NCBI GenBank assembly: GCA_046330455.1
Contig: JAXLSU010000004.1
Coordinates: 124,001-188,000, forward strand
DNA length: 64,000 bases
Reading direction: 5' to 3'
DNA from: CAVQXR01 sp046330455
GTDB lineage: Bacteria > Actinomycetota > Thermoleophilia > Gaiellales > Gaiellaceae
Of the stretch, positions 32,231 through 39,779 are shown one piece after another; position 1 is the first letter of the stretch; each line of letters starts with the position of its first letter. The position numbers and the translations under genes are program-made. Under the pieces are notes generated by a model, which was not told the DNA's origin, made no database searches, and saw nothing but the letters and a program-made list of their open reading frames with translations.

Positions 32231-32424
32231 CGCCGGCGCGGTGCGTTCACGCCGAAGTGGGCGACCGCCCAGAAGATGATCCCGGCCGAGATGATCGAGG
32301 TCACGATCGACGTGCCCATCGAGATCGCGATCGCCCGCATCCCGAGAAAGACGAAGGCCCCGAGCGAGAACGCCCAGACGGCGGCGATCGCGTTCTGGCT
32401 GTGTGCCGGCGTGCGAAGGTGCAT
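32194..32424 (-). CDS. Small two-helix membrane protein
   Basis: 76 residues from ATG 32424. Two hydrophobic helices (AIAAVWAFSLGAFVFLGM and VTSIISAGIIFWAVAHFGV) precede a strongly basic tail (APRRRQRPRS), predicting the tail in the cytosol. A TATGGT hexamer (minus strand, 32433-32438) ends 8 nt before the start, matching the leaderless pattern. Function unknown. Confidence 0.6.
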   Translation of the reverse strand: MHLRTPAHSQNAIAAVWAFSLGAFVFLGMRAIAISMGTSIVTSIISAGIIFWAVAHFGVNAPRRRQRPRSEHGPTA

Positions 32425-32700
32425 CGCTCGGAACCATACTGCAACGCGAGGACGGGCGAGCGTGTGCCTGGCAGGCCTGCCCGGGTCACGTATGGGACCA
32501 AGAGAATTCGCCGAGCCGGTGGCGCTTTCGTCCGCCTCGCCGACCAGCTCTCCGCTTGCGCGTACCTGCTGCTCGGTGAGGCTTCGACCTACTCGCGCTC
32601 CGTGCTCGGCGCAGGTCGTACGGTAGGGGATCACACGGCAGAAATCAAGCGCTCATTTCACGAGATTGTCGCAATTTCCGTCGAATTGTTTTCCTTCGAT

Positions 32701-32755
32701 TTATCCACAGCTTTTCCCCAGGGATTGTGGACATGGCCGGTCTGGACGTGGATAA
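32701..32755. promoter_or_regulatory. Cluster of DnaA-box-like sites next to AT-rich DNA
   Basis: A perfect DnaA box TTATCCACA is at 32701-32709. On the opposite strand there are two more: TGTGGACAT at 32726-32734 (7/9 to the box) and CGTGGATAA at 32747-32755 (8/9). The preceding 60 bp (32640-32700) are much richer in A and T than the rest of the window. The remainder of 32425-32866 holds no convincing gene beyond the small membrane protein's 5' side. Confidence 0.5.
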
Positions 32756-32866
32756 CCACGGGAGATCGGGGGACTGGCCTGCCGTCCGAGGCCCGAAGCG
32801 AGTCCTGCCGGGGTCCGGAAGCCTCCGGGCAGCGGCCTGCGGTCAAGCGTCAGGAGGACGGCCGCG

Positions 32867-34072
32867 CTAGCGGGGAGCGAGCGCCTCGGCCGTGTAGGCG
32901 CCGTAGGCGTTCCAGAGCAGGAAACCGCCCGTCCGGGCCCGGCGAGCGGCGGAGACCTGCTGCTCGACGAGCTCCGGCGTGTACTCGACGCCACGGCCCT
33001 GGCAGTCGTAGTCCTCGAGCCAGGGAACGAGGGTCGCGTCCGTCCCCGCGAGCTTCTCCGTGAAGTCCGACAGCGACCAGCTGACCGTCAGCCCGGGCTG
33101 CGCCCACGGCGCGTCGATCCCGTACCAGCCCGAGCCGTACAGGCACGGATACGTCATCGGAAAGATCGTGTCGAAGGACTGGGCAAGCAGCCGCGGGCGC
33201 TGGCCGATCCCGAGATCCTTCGTCGCGGCCAGGCCGAACAGCGCGGCTCCGACGCGCACGCCGGAAGGACTCAGGGCGCCGGTGGCGTATTCGGCGAAGT
33301 TGGCAATGGTGCGCCATCGTGGCTCACCGACGCGATCGGGGAAGCTCACACCGTCGACATCGTCCGACGGGAACCTCACGTAGTCGAACATGATCTCGTC
33401 GAACCCCGCCTTCACGGCGGCCCTCGCGAGGTCGACGTTGTAGTCCCAGACCTCGCGTGAGTACTGGCTGACCCAGCTCAACCCGGACGAGTCCGTCCAC
33501 ACGGAGCCGTCCGGCCGCGTCAGCGCCAGCTCGGGGCGGCCCGCGGCGAGCCGAGGGTCCTCGAAGACGACGATGCGGCCGATCAGGTAGAGGCCTGCGT
33601 CGTGGACCTTCCGGGCGACCTTGCGCGCGTCGAAGAAGCCCTGCGCGGCGCCGATCTTGCGGGCGAGCGCGGGGGCCGGGGTGAGCCCGACATCGCCGTT
33701 CTCGTCCTTGAGGTCGATCTGGATCGTGTTCAGCCCGGCGCTCGCGAGCGCGAGGTAGTCGTCGAGCTTCCCGACCGCGACGAGCGGCCCGGTGACGTGA
33801 ACGCCGCGGATCTCCGTCGGGCGTTGCGGGCCCGTCGCGACCGAGGCAGCGTTCTCGGTCGCACCGGACGCCGCGGGGGTGGTGGCGGGCTTCGGGTCGT
33901 CCTCGCCGCCGATGAACCGTGCGTTCAGCGCGACCGCGACGATACCGGCGACGATCACCGAGAGGATCGCGAGCCGGCGGATCGCCCGCCGGCGCCGCGC
34001 GGTCCGCCGACGGTTGCGAAAGTGCCCGTTAGGGTCGAGACGCCCTGGATAGACCGGAGGTTCGTTGAACAC
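32867..34072 (-). CDS. Membrane-anchored putative glycoside hydrolase (DUF4015)
   Basis: 401 residues. A basic N-terminal segment (RRRTARRRRAIRR) precedes one membrane helix (LAILSVIVAGIVAVAL), then an Ala/Thr-rich linker to residue 85. The catalytic TIM-barrel-like domain starts at RGVHVTGPLV and includes INTIQ-like LNTIQIDLKDENGDV, FDEIMFDYVRFPSDD, FDTIFPMTYPCLYGSGWYG and a C-terminal GFLLWNAYG, the pattern of DUF4015. Substrate is unknown; family members are thought to act on extracellular polysaccharide. Type II membrane topology is predicted. Confidence 0.82.
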   Translation of the reverse strand: MFNEPPVYPGRLDPNGHFRNRRRTARRRRAIRRLAILSVIVAGIVAVALNARFIGGEDDPKPATTPAASGATENAASVATGPQRPTEIRGVHVTGPLVAVGKLDDYLALASAGLNTIQIDLKDENGDVGLTPAPALARKIGAAQGFFDARKVARKVHDAGLYLIGRIVVFEDPRLAAGRPELALTRPDGSVWTDSSGLSWVSQYSREVWDYNVDLARAAVKAGFDEIMFDYVRFPSDDVDGVSFPDRVGEPRWRTIANFAEYATGALSPSGVRVGAALFGLAATKDLGIGQRPRLLAQSFDTIFPMTYPCLYGSGWYGIDAPWAQPGLTVSWSLSDFTEKLAGTDATLVPWLEDYDCQGRGVEYTPELVEQQVSAARRARTGGFLLWNAYGAYTAEALAPR

Positions 34073-34118
34073 CGCGAGCCATGCACGCTACGCCTTCGCC
34101 CTCCGTTTGGCAAGCGGG

Positions 34119-34144
34119 TGTGGAGAACCCCGACTTGTGGATAT
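34119..34144. promoter_or_regulatory. Two DnaA-box-like sequences upstream of rpoD
   Basis: TGTGGAGAA (34119-34127) and TGTGGATAT (34136-34144) each differ from TGTGGATAA by one base. They lie in the 300-bp region between the DUF4015 gene and rpoD. Confidence 0.3.
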
Positions 34145-34240
34145 CCGCACCAGAGCGTCGTTGCAGCCGGGGCGCACGGGGTCTTACCTTGGACTTGACA
34201 TAACGTATCTTATCGTGCGTTGAATGACGCAGCCAGGGGG

Positions 34241-34268
34241 TTGAGTTTCGCGAACAGGATGGTATGGT
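34241..34268 (+). promoter_or_regulatory. Putative rpoD promoter
   Basis: TTGAGT (34241-34246), 16-bp spacer, TATGGT (34263-34268). A second consensus -35 TTGACA lies at 34195-34200 without a convincing partner. The leader to the ATG would be about 100 nt. The gap 34073-34373 contains nothing else recognisable apart from the DnaA-like boxes. Confidence 0.45.
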
Positions 34269-34373
34269 GAGTCCACGACTGGGGGTGCGACGGCTGCCGG
34301 GCCGGCGCCGGACTCGATGACGGCGCTCGCTCCAGGCTCCGCTCGCGTGAGCAAAGGGGACTGACGACCACTC

Positions 34374-35456
34374 ATGGCTGAGGAAACGACCGTCCACATC
34401 CCGCACAGCGACGAGCTGCACGTGCTGATCGAGGCCGCCGAGACGGCCGGCTTCGTCGAGCACGCGGAGCTGCTCGAGGCGATCGAGCTCTCCGAGCTCG
34501 AGCCGCAGCACATCGAGCTCCTGATGCGGGATCTCGAGGAGCGCGGGATCGAGGTGGTCGATCGGCGCACCCCGGTCGAGGCCGCCGAGCCGACGTCGGT
34601 GACGAAGAACCACGATCCGTTCGAGGCCGGCGTCGAGACGACCACTGACGCGCTGCAGCTGTTCCTGCGCGAGATCGGCCGGCATCCGCTGCTCACCGCC
34701 GCAGACGAGGTCGAGCTCGCGAAGCGCATCGAGCGCGGTGACATGGCGGCGAAGCAGAAGATGATCGAGTCGAACCTCCGCCTCGTCGTCTCGATCGCGA
34801 AGAACTACCGTAACCAGGGTCTTCCGTTCCTCGACCTGATCCAGGAGGGCATGTTCGGCCTCATCCGCGCCGTCGAGAAGTTCGAGTGGCAGCGAGGGCT
34901 CAAGTTCTCCACCTACGCGACCTGGTGGATCCGTCAGGCCGTTCAGCGCGCCGTTGCCGACAAGGCGCGAACGATCCGGATGCCGGTTCACGTCGTCGAG
35001 CGCATGCAGAAGATGCACCAGGCCGAGCGCCGGCTCTGGATGCAGCTCGCCCGCGAGCCGAGCCTCGAGGAGATCGCCGAGGAGGCGGGCCTCCCGCTGC
35101 AGCAGGCCGCCGAGGTCCGGGCGGCAGCCCGCACGTCGACGAGCCTCGACCAGCCGATCGGCGAGGACGAGGATGCGGTGTTCGGTGACCTCGTCCCCGG
35201 CGACGGGCCGCTTCCCGAGGAGGAGGCCGAGCGCCGGCTTCGCAACGAGGCGCTCGAGCGGGCGCTCGACGCGCTCCCCGCCCGCGACCGGCGGGTTCTC
35301 GAGCTTCGCTACGGGCTGCGCGGCTCCGAACCCCACACGCTCGAGCAGATCGGCAAGCGGCTCGGGATGACGCGCGAGCGCGTCCGCCAGATCGAGGTCG
35401 AGTCCCTGAATCGGCTCGCCTCGCTGCGGGAGATCGAAGGCGTCGCGATGCGCTGA
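34374..35456 (+). CDS. rpoD: Primary-type sigma-70 factor (RpoD)
   Basis: 360 residues. A region 1.1-like N-terminus (about 8-62, ending LEERGIEVVDRR) is present, which marks primary sigma factors. Region 1.2 starts DALQLFLREIGRHPLLT, region 2 contains NLRLVVSIAKNYRNQGLPFLD and GLKFSTYATWWIRQA, region 3 VHVVERMQKMHQAERRL, and region 4 HTLEQIGKRLGMTRERVRQIE, the -35-recognising helix. It lacks the long acidic spacer of E. coli RpoD. ATG 34374 lacks a strong Shine-Dalgarno. It is convergent with the CpsB gene across two hairpins. Confidence 0.9.
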   Translation: MAEETTVHIPHSDELHVLIEAAETAGFVEHAELLEAIELSELEPQHIELLMRDLEERGIEVVDRRTPVEAAEPTSVTKNHDPFEAGVETTTDALQLFLREIGRHPLLTAADEVELAKRIERGDMAAKQKMIESNLRLVVSIAKNYRNQGLPFLDLIQEGMFGLIRAVEKFEWQRGLKFSTYATWWIRQAVQRAVADKARTIRMPVHVVERMQKMHQAERRLWMQLAREPSLEEIAEEAGLPLQQAAEVRAAARTSTSLDQPIGEDEDAVFGDLVPGDGPLPEEEAERRLRNEALERALDALPARDRRVLELRYGLRGSEPHTLEQIGKRLGMTRERVRQIEVESLNRLASLREIEGVAMR

Positions 35457-35457
35457 G

Positions 35458-35516
35458 CCGGCGGCCCGCGCTGCGGGCGCCGGAATCGCTCGAGAGCCGC
35501 CGGGCCGAACGGCCCG
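35458..35516. terminator. Two GC hairpins between convergent rpoD and CpsB-type genes
   Basis: Hairpin 1 (35458-35483): CCGGCGGCCCGC and GCGGGCGCCGG around a 3-nt loop, one bulge. Hairpin 2 (35501-35516): CGGGCC, GAAC, GGCCCG. No T-runs, as is usual for actinobacterial terminators; placement between two converging genes supports the call. Confidence 0.55.
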
Positions 35517-35547
35517 CCGATCGACCTCCCCACTCCTACCGACGTCG

Positions 35548-36273
35548 TCAGGCGACGGCCGGCTCGACGCTGCCGCCGAGCACGCTGCCGTCGAAGAGCG
35601 CCGTCGCCCGCGGCTCTCCGAGTCGGCGTACGACCTCCGCGTACGCACCGTCGAGGTACGGCGGCCGGTTTCTCCGGTGCCCGTCCGAGGCCACGAGCGC
35701 CGCGTGCCCGTCCATGACGAGCCACCAGCCGACCTCGGCAGGTCTCGGCCCGTGGCGACCGAGCAGGCTCGAGGCGTTCACCTGGATCGGCCAGCCGCGC
35801 TCGGCGAAGCGAAGGGCACGATCGGGCTGCGCGAGGACGGCCTCGACACGCTCCGGGTGTGCGAGCACGGGCCGCAGGCCACAGGCTTCGGCGTGATCGG
35901 CGACGGACGACAGGAGCTCGAGCTCGCCCCGGAAGGGGAACTCGATCAGCACTGAGGGGGTCTCGAGCCCCGAGAGTCGGTAGCGACCGAGATCCTCTGC
36001 GAGCAGCTCGACGGCCGGCGTGAGCTCGAAGCCGAGCCGCAGGTCGAGGCCGAACTCGACCGCCTCGGTCGCCATCAGCTCGTGGGCCGCCCGGACCCGC
36101 AGCTCACGCTCGCGGCGGAGCCCCTCGCCGGGCAGCACGTGCGGCGTGCCGTAGAGCACCCGCGTGCCATGCTCGGCGGCCTCCCGGCAGAGCGCGAGCC
36201 CCTCGTCGATCGACTGGGCGCCGTCATCGCCCGACGGGATCACGTGGCTGTGGACGTCGACGAAGCCGGGCAC
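35548..36273 (-). CDS. CpsB/CapC-type PHP-domain tyrosine phosphatase
   Basis: 241 residues. The PHP metal site begins DVHSHVIPSGDDGAQSIDEGL at residue 6, followed by YGTPHVLPGEG, PVLAHPERVEAV and ALVASDGHRRNRPP, giving the expected metal ligands. CpsB-type enzymes dephosphorylate bacterial tyrosine kinases controlling capsule export. No kinase gene is nearby. GTG 36273 follows a TACGGT -10 by 7 nt, a leaderless arrangement. It lies between two sigma factor genes. Confidence 0.87.
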   Translation of the reverse strand: MPGFVDVHSHVIPSGDDGAQSIDEGLALCREAAEHGTRVLYGTPHVLPGEGLRRERELRVRAAHELMATEAVEFGLDLRLGFELTPAVELLAEDLGRYRLSGLETPSVLIEFPFRGELELLSSVADHAEACGLRPVLAHPERVEAVLAQPDRALRFAERGWPIQVNASSLLGRHGPRPAEVGWWLVMDGHAALVASDGHRRNRPPYLDGAYAEVVRRLGEPRATALFDGSVLGGSVEPAVA

Positions 36274-36280
36274 GGTTCCA

Positions 36281-36286
36281 ACCGTA
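36281..36286 (-). promoter_or_regulatory. -10 box for the CpsB-type gene, leaderless spacing
   Basis: Minus-strand TACGGT ends 7 nt before the GTG start. Confidence 0.4.
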
Positions 36287-36298
36287 CCGAACAGGGCC

Positions 36299-37306
36299 CT
36301 ACTCGCTGCGGAGATAGAGCCGGAGCCCGGGTGCGTGTGCCTGCAGCTCGCGGAACGCGCTGGCCTCGAGCTGCCGAACGCGCTCCCGGGTCACACCGAG
36401 GATCGTCCCGACCTCCTCGAGCGATCGCGGGCGGTCTCCGGTCAGCCCGTAACGGAGCTCGAGCACGCTCCGCATCCTCTCGTTCAACTGCCCGAGCGCC
36501 GCGGAGATCTCCGCTTCCCGGAGCCGCTCGGCGGTCACGACCTCGGGCTGCTCCGCCCTCACGTCCTCGAGCAGGTCGCCGTAGATCGAGTCGCCGTCCC
36601 CGACGGGCGTCTCGAGGCTGACGGGATCCTCGACGAGCTCGAGCAGATCCGTGACCCGCTTCGGCTCGAGGCCCGCTGCGGCGGCGATCTCCTCTGCCGA
36701 CGGATCTCGCCCGAGCTTCTGGACGAGCACGCGGCGCGTGCGCATCACACGCCGGACCTGGTCGACGACGTGGACGGGAAGCCGGATCGTCCGGCCCTGA
36801 TCGGCGATCGCCCGCGTGATCGACTGGCGGATCCACCACGTCGCGTACGTCGAGAGCTTGAAGCCGCGGCTTCCATCGAACTTCTCCACCGCGCGGATCA
36901 ACCCGAGATTGCCCTCCTGGATCAGATCGAGCAGCGGCACGCCCGCGTTGGAGTAGTTCCGTGCGATCGACATCACGAGCCGAAGGTTCGACTCGATCAG
37001 CTTCCGCTTCGCGGCGTCGTCGCCGGCATCCTTGCGCCGCGCGAGCTCCCGCTCCTCAGCGGCCGTGAGCAGGGGGCCACCGCCGATCTGACGCACGTAG
37101 AGCTTCAGGGGATCCTGTGTCTCGGGCGCAACCTGCTCCTCGGGGTCGGCCGTCTCCTCGGGGTCGTCCCCTCCGGCGGCATCGGCCGTGTCCCGGGGCG
37201 TCGCGGGTGCCTCCCCGGGGCGCAGCAGCTCGAGCGACGGCGGCTCGGCGGCATCCGGATCGTCGCCGTCGAACGGCGTCTCGGACAGGAGGCTGCGTCG
37301 TCCCAC
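36299..37306 (-). CDS. Group 2 sigma-70 factor
   Basis: 335 residues. An acidic, Pro-rich N-terminal part of about 65 residues lacks region 1.1. Then region 1.2 DPLKLYVRQIGGGPLLT, region 2 NLRLVMSIARNYSNAGVPLLD with KLSTYATWWIRQS, region 3 and region 4 RSLEEVGTILGVTRERVRQLE. It resembles the primary factor at 34.4 kb in regions 2 and 4.2, so promoter recognition may overlap. It ends 26 bp from the CpsB gene start and is probably expressed separately. Confidence 0.87.
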   Translation of the reverse strand: MGRRSLLSETPFDGDDPDAAEPPSLELLRPGEAPATPRDTADAAGGDDPEETADPEEQVAPETQDPLKLYVRQIGGGPLLTAAEERELARRKDAGDDAAKRKLIESNLRLVMSIARNYSNAGVPLLDLIQEGNLGLIRAVEKFDGSRGFKLSTYATWWIRQSITRAIADQGRTIRLPVHVVDQVRRVMRTRRVLVQKLGRDPSAEEIAAAAGLEPKRVTDLLELVEDPVSLETPVGDGDSIYGDLLEDVRAEQPEVVTAERLREAEISAALGQLNERMRSVLELRYGLTGDRPRSLEEVGTILGVTRERVRQLEASAFRELQAHAPGLRLYLRSE

Positions 37307-37348
37307 GCAACTCCCATCGGCAGCGGTGAAGACCGCCTTGAGGCGAGC

Positions 37349-38038
37349 TCAGTCCGCGTGCACGGTCCCGTCGGCGTCGACGCTCGCTCCCTCCTCGAGC
37401 AGGCGCTCGCGCACGAGGAACTGGAACGTCGGCCAGGCGCCCTTTCCCGCGTCGAGCATCCGGTACACCTGCCATTCCGTGAGCATGCCGGCGTCGCTCA
37501 GGCGAGCCTCCTTCCAGTCCTGGAATCGCGGCAACCGACCGAGCGTGCGCGCCAGGACCGCACCCTGCGCCAACGCCCGCTCGAAGCGCTCGTCGCCGAC
37601 CGGCACGTCGAACCCGGCCTCGCGAAGGGCCTCGTCGAACGAGCCGAACGTGTGCCAGTAGAGGGACTTCGACGGCATGCGCTTGCGCCGCTCATCGAGG
37701 TCTCTCGTCGTCGGCGTCCGGCCGAGCTCCTCTCCCAGCTCGCGGAGCAGCCCGAGGAGATCCTCGCGGGTCGTGAACCGCCGCGGTACGAGCCCGGCGC
37801 GGCGCTTCGCCTCGTTCCACGTGCCAAACCGGTCGATCACGGTCTGCGGGTGGAGCCCGGTCTCGGGATCGGCGTCGAACTCGCGCATCGTCGGCGAGCG
37901 TCCCAGCCGCCGGGCGCTGCGACGGAGCTCGTCGAGGATCTGGTCGTCCGTGTAGCGGCGGCGTAGCCCCTGTCGAAAGGCCGCGAGCGCCTCCTGGTCG
38001 ACGCGCTGGAGCGCCTCTGGCCGCCGCCGCCGGGACAT
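37349..38038 (-). CDS. HNH-associated repeat protein without nuclease domain
   Basis: 229 residues built from three related helical repeats of about 60 residues. Each has the pattern L-G-R-x-P-T/R then an acidic position and F-G-x-W/F-x-E-A: LGRSPTMREFD with FGTWNEAKRRAGL, LGRTPTTRDLD with FGSFDEALREAGF, and a more divergent third, LGRLPRFQDW. This is the homing-endonuclease-associated (HNH_repeat) module, thought to contact DNA. No HNH, GIY-YIG or LAGLIDADG catalytic motif is present. Role unknown, possibly a DNA-binding regulator. Confidence 0.78.
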   Translation of the reverse strand: MSRRRRPEALQRVDQEALAAFRQGLRRRYTDDQILDELRRSARRLGRSPTMREFDADPETGLHPQTVIDRFGTWNEAKRRAGLVPRRFTTREDLLGLLRELGEELGRTPTTRDLDERRKRMPSKSLYWHTFGSFDEALREAGFDVPVGDERFERALAQGAVLARTLGRLPRFQDWKEARLSDAGMLTEWQVYRMLDAGKGAWPTFQFLVRERLLEEGASVDADGTVHAD

Positions 38039-38045
38039 ACCAAAG

Positions 38046-38073
38046 ATACTAGATCATCCTAGGAGTCTTGCAA
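38046..38073 (-). promoter_or_regulatory. Leaderless promoter of the HNH-repeat gene
   Basis: Minus strand: TTGCAA (38068-38073), 16-bp spacer, TAGTAT (38046-38051), then 7 nt to the ATG. Local A+T is high for this genome. Confidence 0.5.
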
Positions 38074-38116
38074 ACTCCCCCGAGCCGGGCCTGCTCGGGT
38101 CGGAGGCCTCGCGCTC

Positions 38117-38122
38117 TAGAAT
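38117..38122 (+). promoter_or_regulatory. -10 box for gatD, leaderless spacing
   Basis: TAGAAT ends 7 nt before the GTG start at 38130; no Shine-Dalgarno. Confidence 0.5.
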
Positions 38123-38129
38123 CGTCCGG

Positions 38130-38876
38130 GTGCATCTCACCGTCGGCCACCTGTACCCCGAGTACCTCAACATCTACGCCGACCGTGGCAACATCGCGGT
38201 CCTCGCGCAGCGGGCGGCCTGGCGCGGGATCGAGCTCACGGTCGAACCGATCGGGATGGCGGATTCGATCCCGGGTGAGATCGACCTCCTCTACGTCGGC
38301 GGAGGCCAGGATCGCGAGCAGGCGCTCGTCGCCGGCGACCTCGCGGCGAAGGGCCCCGCGCTCGTCGAGGCGGTCGATAACGGCGCCGCGCTGCTCGCGG
38401 TCTGCGGCGGGTACCAGCTGCTCGGGCGGTTCTACCGCGACCGCTCCGGCGCCGAGCTTCCCGGCGTCGGGCTGTTTCCCCTCTTCACCGTCGCCGGTGA
38501 GCGCCGGATGATCGGCGACATCCTCCTCTCGTCCGAACTCCGACCGGGCATAGCCCGGACGCTTGCCGGCTTCGAGAACCATGCCGGCAGAACGTATCTC
38601 GACGAGGGCGCGGGGGCGCTCGGTCGCGTCGTCCACGGCTTCGGGAACAACGGGCAGGACGGTCTCGAGGGCTGTCGCGTGGGGCGGGCAATCGGCACGT
38701 ACCTCCACGGCCCCCTCCTCCCCCGAAACCCCTGGCTCGCCGACTGGCTGCTCGGGGAGGCGCTCGCGCGGGGGAGCGGCGAGGCGCCTGCCCTCGAGCC
38801 GCTCCGCGACGGGCTCGAGGACCGCGCCCACGCGGTGGCCTCCTCGCGTGCCCGTGCGCGCGGCGGCCGGCTCTAG
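38130..38876 (+). CDS. gatD: Class I glutamine amidotransferase, GatD (lipid II isoglutaminyl synthase subunit) type
   Basis: 248 residues. N-terminus VGHLYPEYLNIYADRGNIAVL is diagnostic for the GatD/CobQ-like group. The catalytic Cys is in LLAVCGGYQLLG near residue 93, and the His in GTYLHGPLLPRNPWLADWLL near 190. GatD feeds ammonia to MurT to amidate the D-Glu of lipid II. Here the flanking genes are an HNH-repeat gene and a NUDIX hydrolase, both on the opposite strand, so the usual murT neighbour is missing. Confidence 0.85.
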   Translation: MHLTVGHLYPEYLNIYADRGNIAVLAQRAAWRGIELTVEPIGMADSIPGEIDLLYVGGGQDREQALVAGDLAAKGPALVEAVDNGAALLAVCGGYQLLGRFYRDRSGAELPGVGLFPLFTVAGERRMIGDILLSSELRPGIARTLAGFENHAGRTYLDEGAGALGRVVHGFGNNGQDGLEGCRVGRAIGTYLHGPLLPRNPWLADWLLGEALARGSGEAPALEPLRDGLEDRAHAVASSRARARGGRL

Positions 38877-38892
38877 GCCTCTCCGCCCGGCG

Positions 38893-39345
38893 TCACGGGG
38901 CCCAGAGCGCCCCGAGGTAGACCGTCGGGTCGCCGGGCCGCCAGCGCGTGAGGAACCGCTGGATCGGCGGGTGCAGCGGGATGTCCGCAAGCTCGTCGAG
39001 GACGAAGAGGCGATGGCCCCGGACGGCGACGTCGCTCGAGACGACGGCGGCGAGCGAGCGGCCGCTGAGGTCGCCGGCAAAGATGATGTGCACGACGTGC
39101 CGGGCCCGGATCACGCCCGAAGGGCTGATCGACTCCGCGACGGCGATCGGCCCCTCGAGAGGGAAGTCCTCCGCGAGGCCCACCTCCTCGGCGAGCTCCC
39201 GCCGGAGCGCCCTGATCAGCGTCTCACCGCCGTTCACCCCGCCACCGGGAAGCAGCCATGCCTCCCGCCCGCCCTTCTCGTGCCGGCAGAGCAGGAGCCG
39301 GTCGCCCTGATGCAGCAACGCCGAGACGCGGATTCGCGGCTCCAT
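38893..39345 (-). CDS. NUDIX hydrolase
   Basis: 150 residues. The Nudix box GGGVNGGETLIRALRRELAEEVGL fits G-x5-E-x7-R-E-x2-E-E-x-G-U, at about residues 34-57. Substrate cannot be told; the HVVHIIFAGDL stretch after the box is common in NDP-sugar or (d)NTP pyrophosphatases. Its ATG overlaps the dut stop (TGATG), and pairing with dUTPase suggests nucleotide-pool cleaning. Length is typical. Confidence 0.85.
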   Translation of the reverse strand: MEPRIRVSALLHQGDRLLLCRHEKGGREAWLLPGGGVNGGETLIRALRRELAEEVGLAEDFPLEGPIAVAESISPSGVIRARHVVHIIFAGDLSGRSLAAVVSSDVAVRGHRLFVLDELADIPLHPPIQRFLTRWRPGDPTVYLGALWAP

Positions 39346-39779
39346 CAGCGGCGAGACGAGCCGAAGCCGCGTGCACCTCGTTCGCTCCCGGGAAGCACGT
39401 CCACCTCGACGACCTCGAGTGGTGGCACGGGCAGCACGACGAGCTGCGCGATCCGGTCACCGACCTCCGCGACGAACGGCTCATCGCGATCGGTGTTCAG
39501 CAGCACGACGCGGATCTCACCCCGGTAGCCGGCATCGATCAGCCCGGGGCTGTTCACGACCGTGACCCCGTGCCGGGCGGCGAGGCCCGACCGAGGCTGC
39601 ACGAAGCCCGCGTACCCGTCGGGAATCGCGACCGCGATCCCGGTCGGGACGACGGCCCGCTCCCCCGGCCCGAGCTCGACGCGCTCGCACGCTGCCAGAT
39701 CGAGCCCCCCGTCGTGGGCGTAGGCCCGATCGGGCAACGTCGCCCCGGCGTGCAGGCGGATGACGGGAAGCTCGATCAC
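39345..39779 (-). CDS. dut: dUTP diphosphatase (trimeric dUTPase)
   Basis: 144 residues. All five motifs are visible: AHDGGLDLAA (1), QPRSGLAARHGVTV (2 and 3), SPGLIDAGYRGEIRVVLLN (3), GDRIAQLVVLP (4) and the C-terminal RGARGFGSS (5) that closes over the active site. It removes dUTP and makes dUMP. GTG overlaps the hflX stop (GTGA). It is the middle gene of hflX-dut-nudix. Confidence 0.93.
   Translation of the reverse strand: MIELPVIRLHAGATLPDRAYAHDGGLDLAACERVELGPGERAVVPTGIAVAIPDGYAGFVQPRSGLAARHGVTVVNSPGLIDAGYRGEIRVVLLNTDRDEPFVAEVGDRIAQLVVLPVPPLEVVEVDVLPGSERGARGFGSSRR

Noticed and set aside
32640..34145. Possible replication origin because of DnaA-box-like sites
   Set aside because: No dnaA, dnaN, gyrB, rpmH or parAB nearby, and only three to five boxes; kept as a DnaA-binding candidate only.
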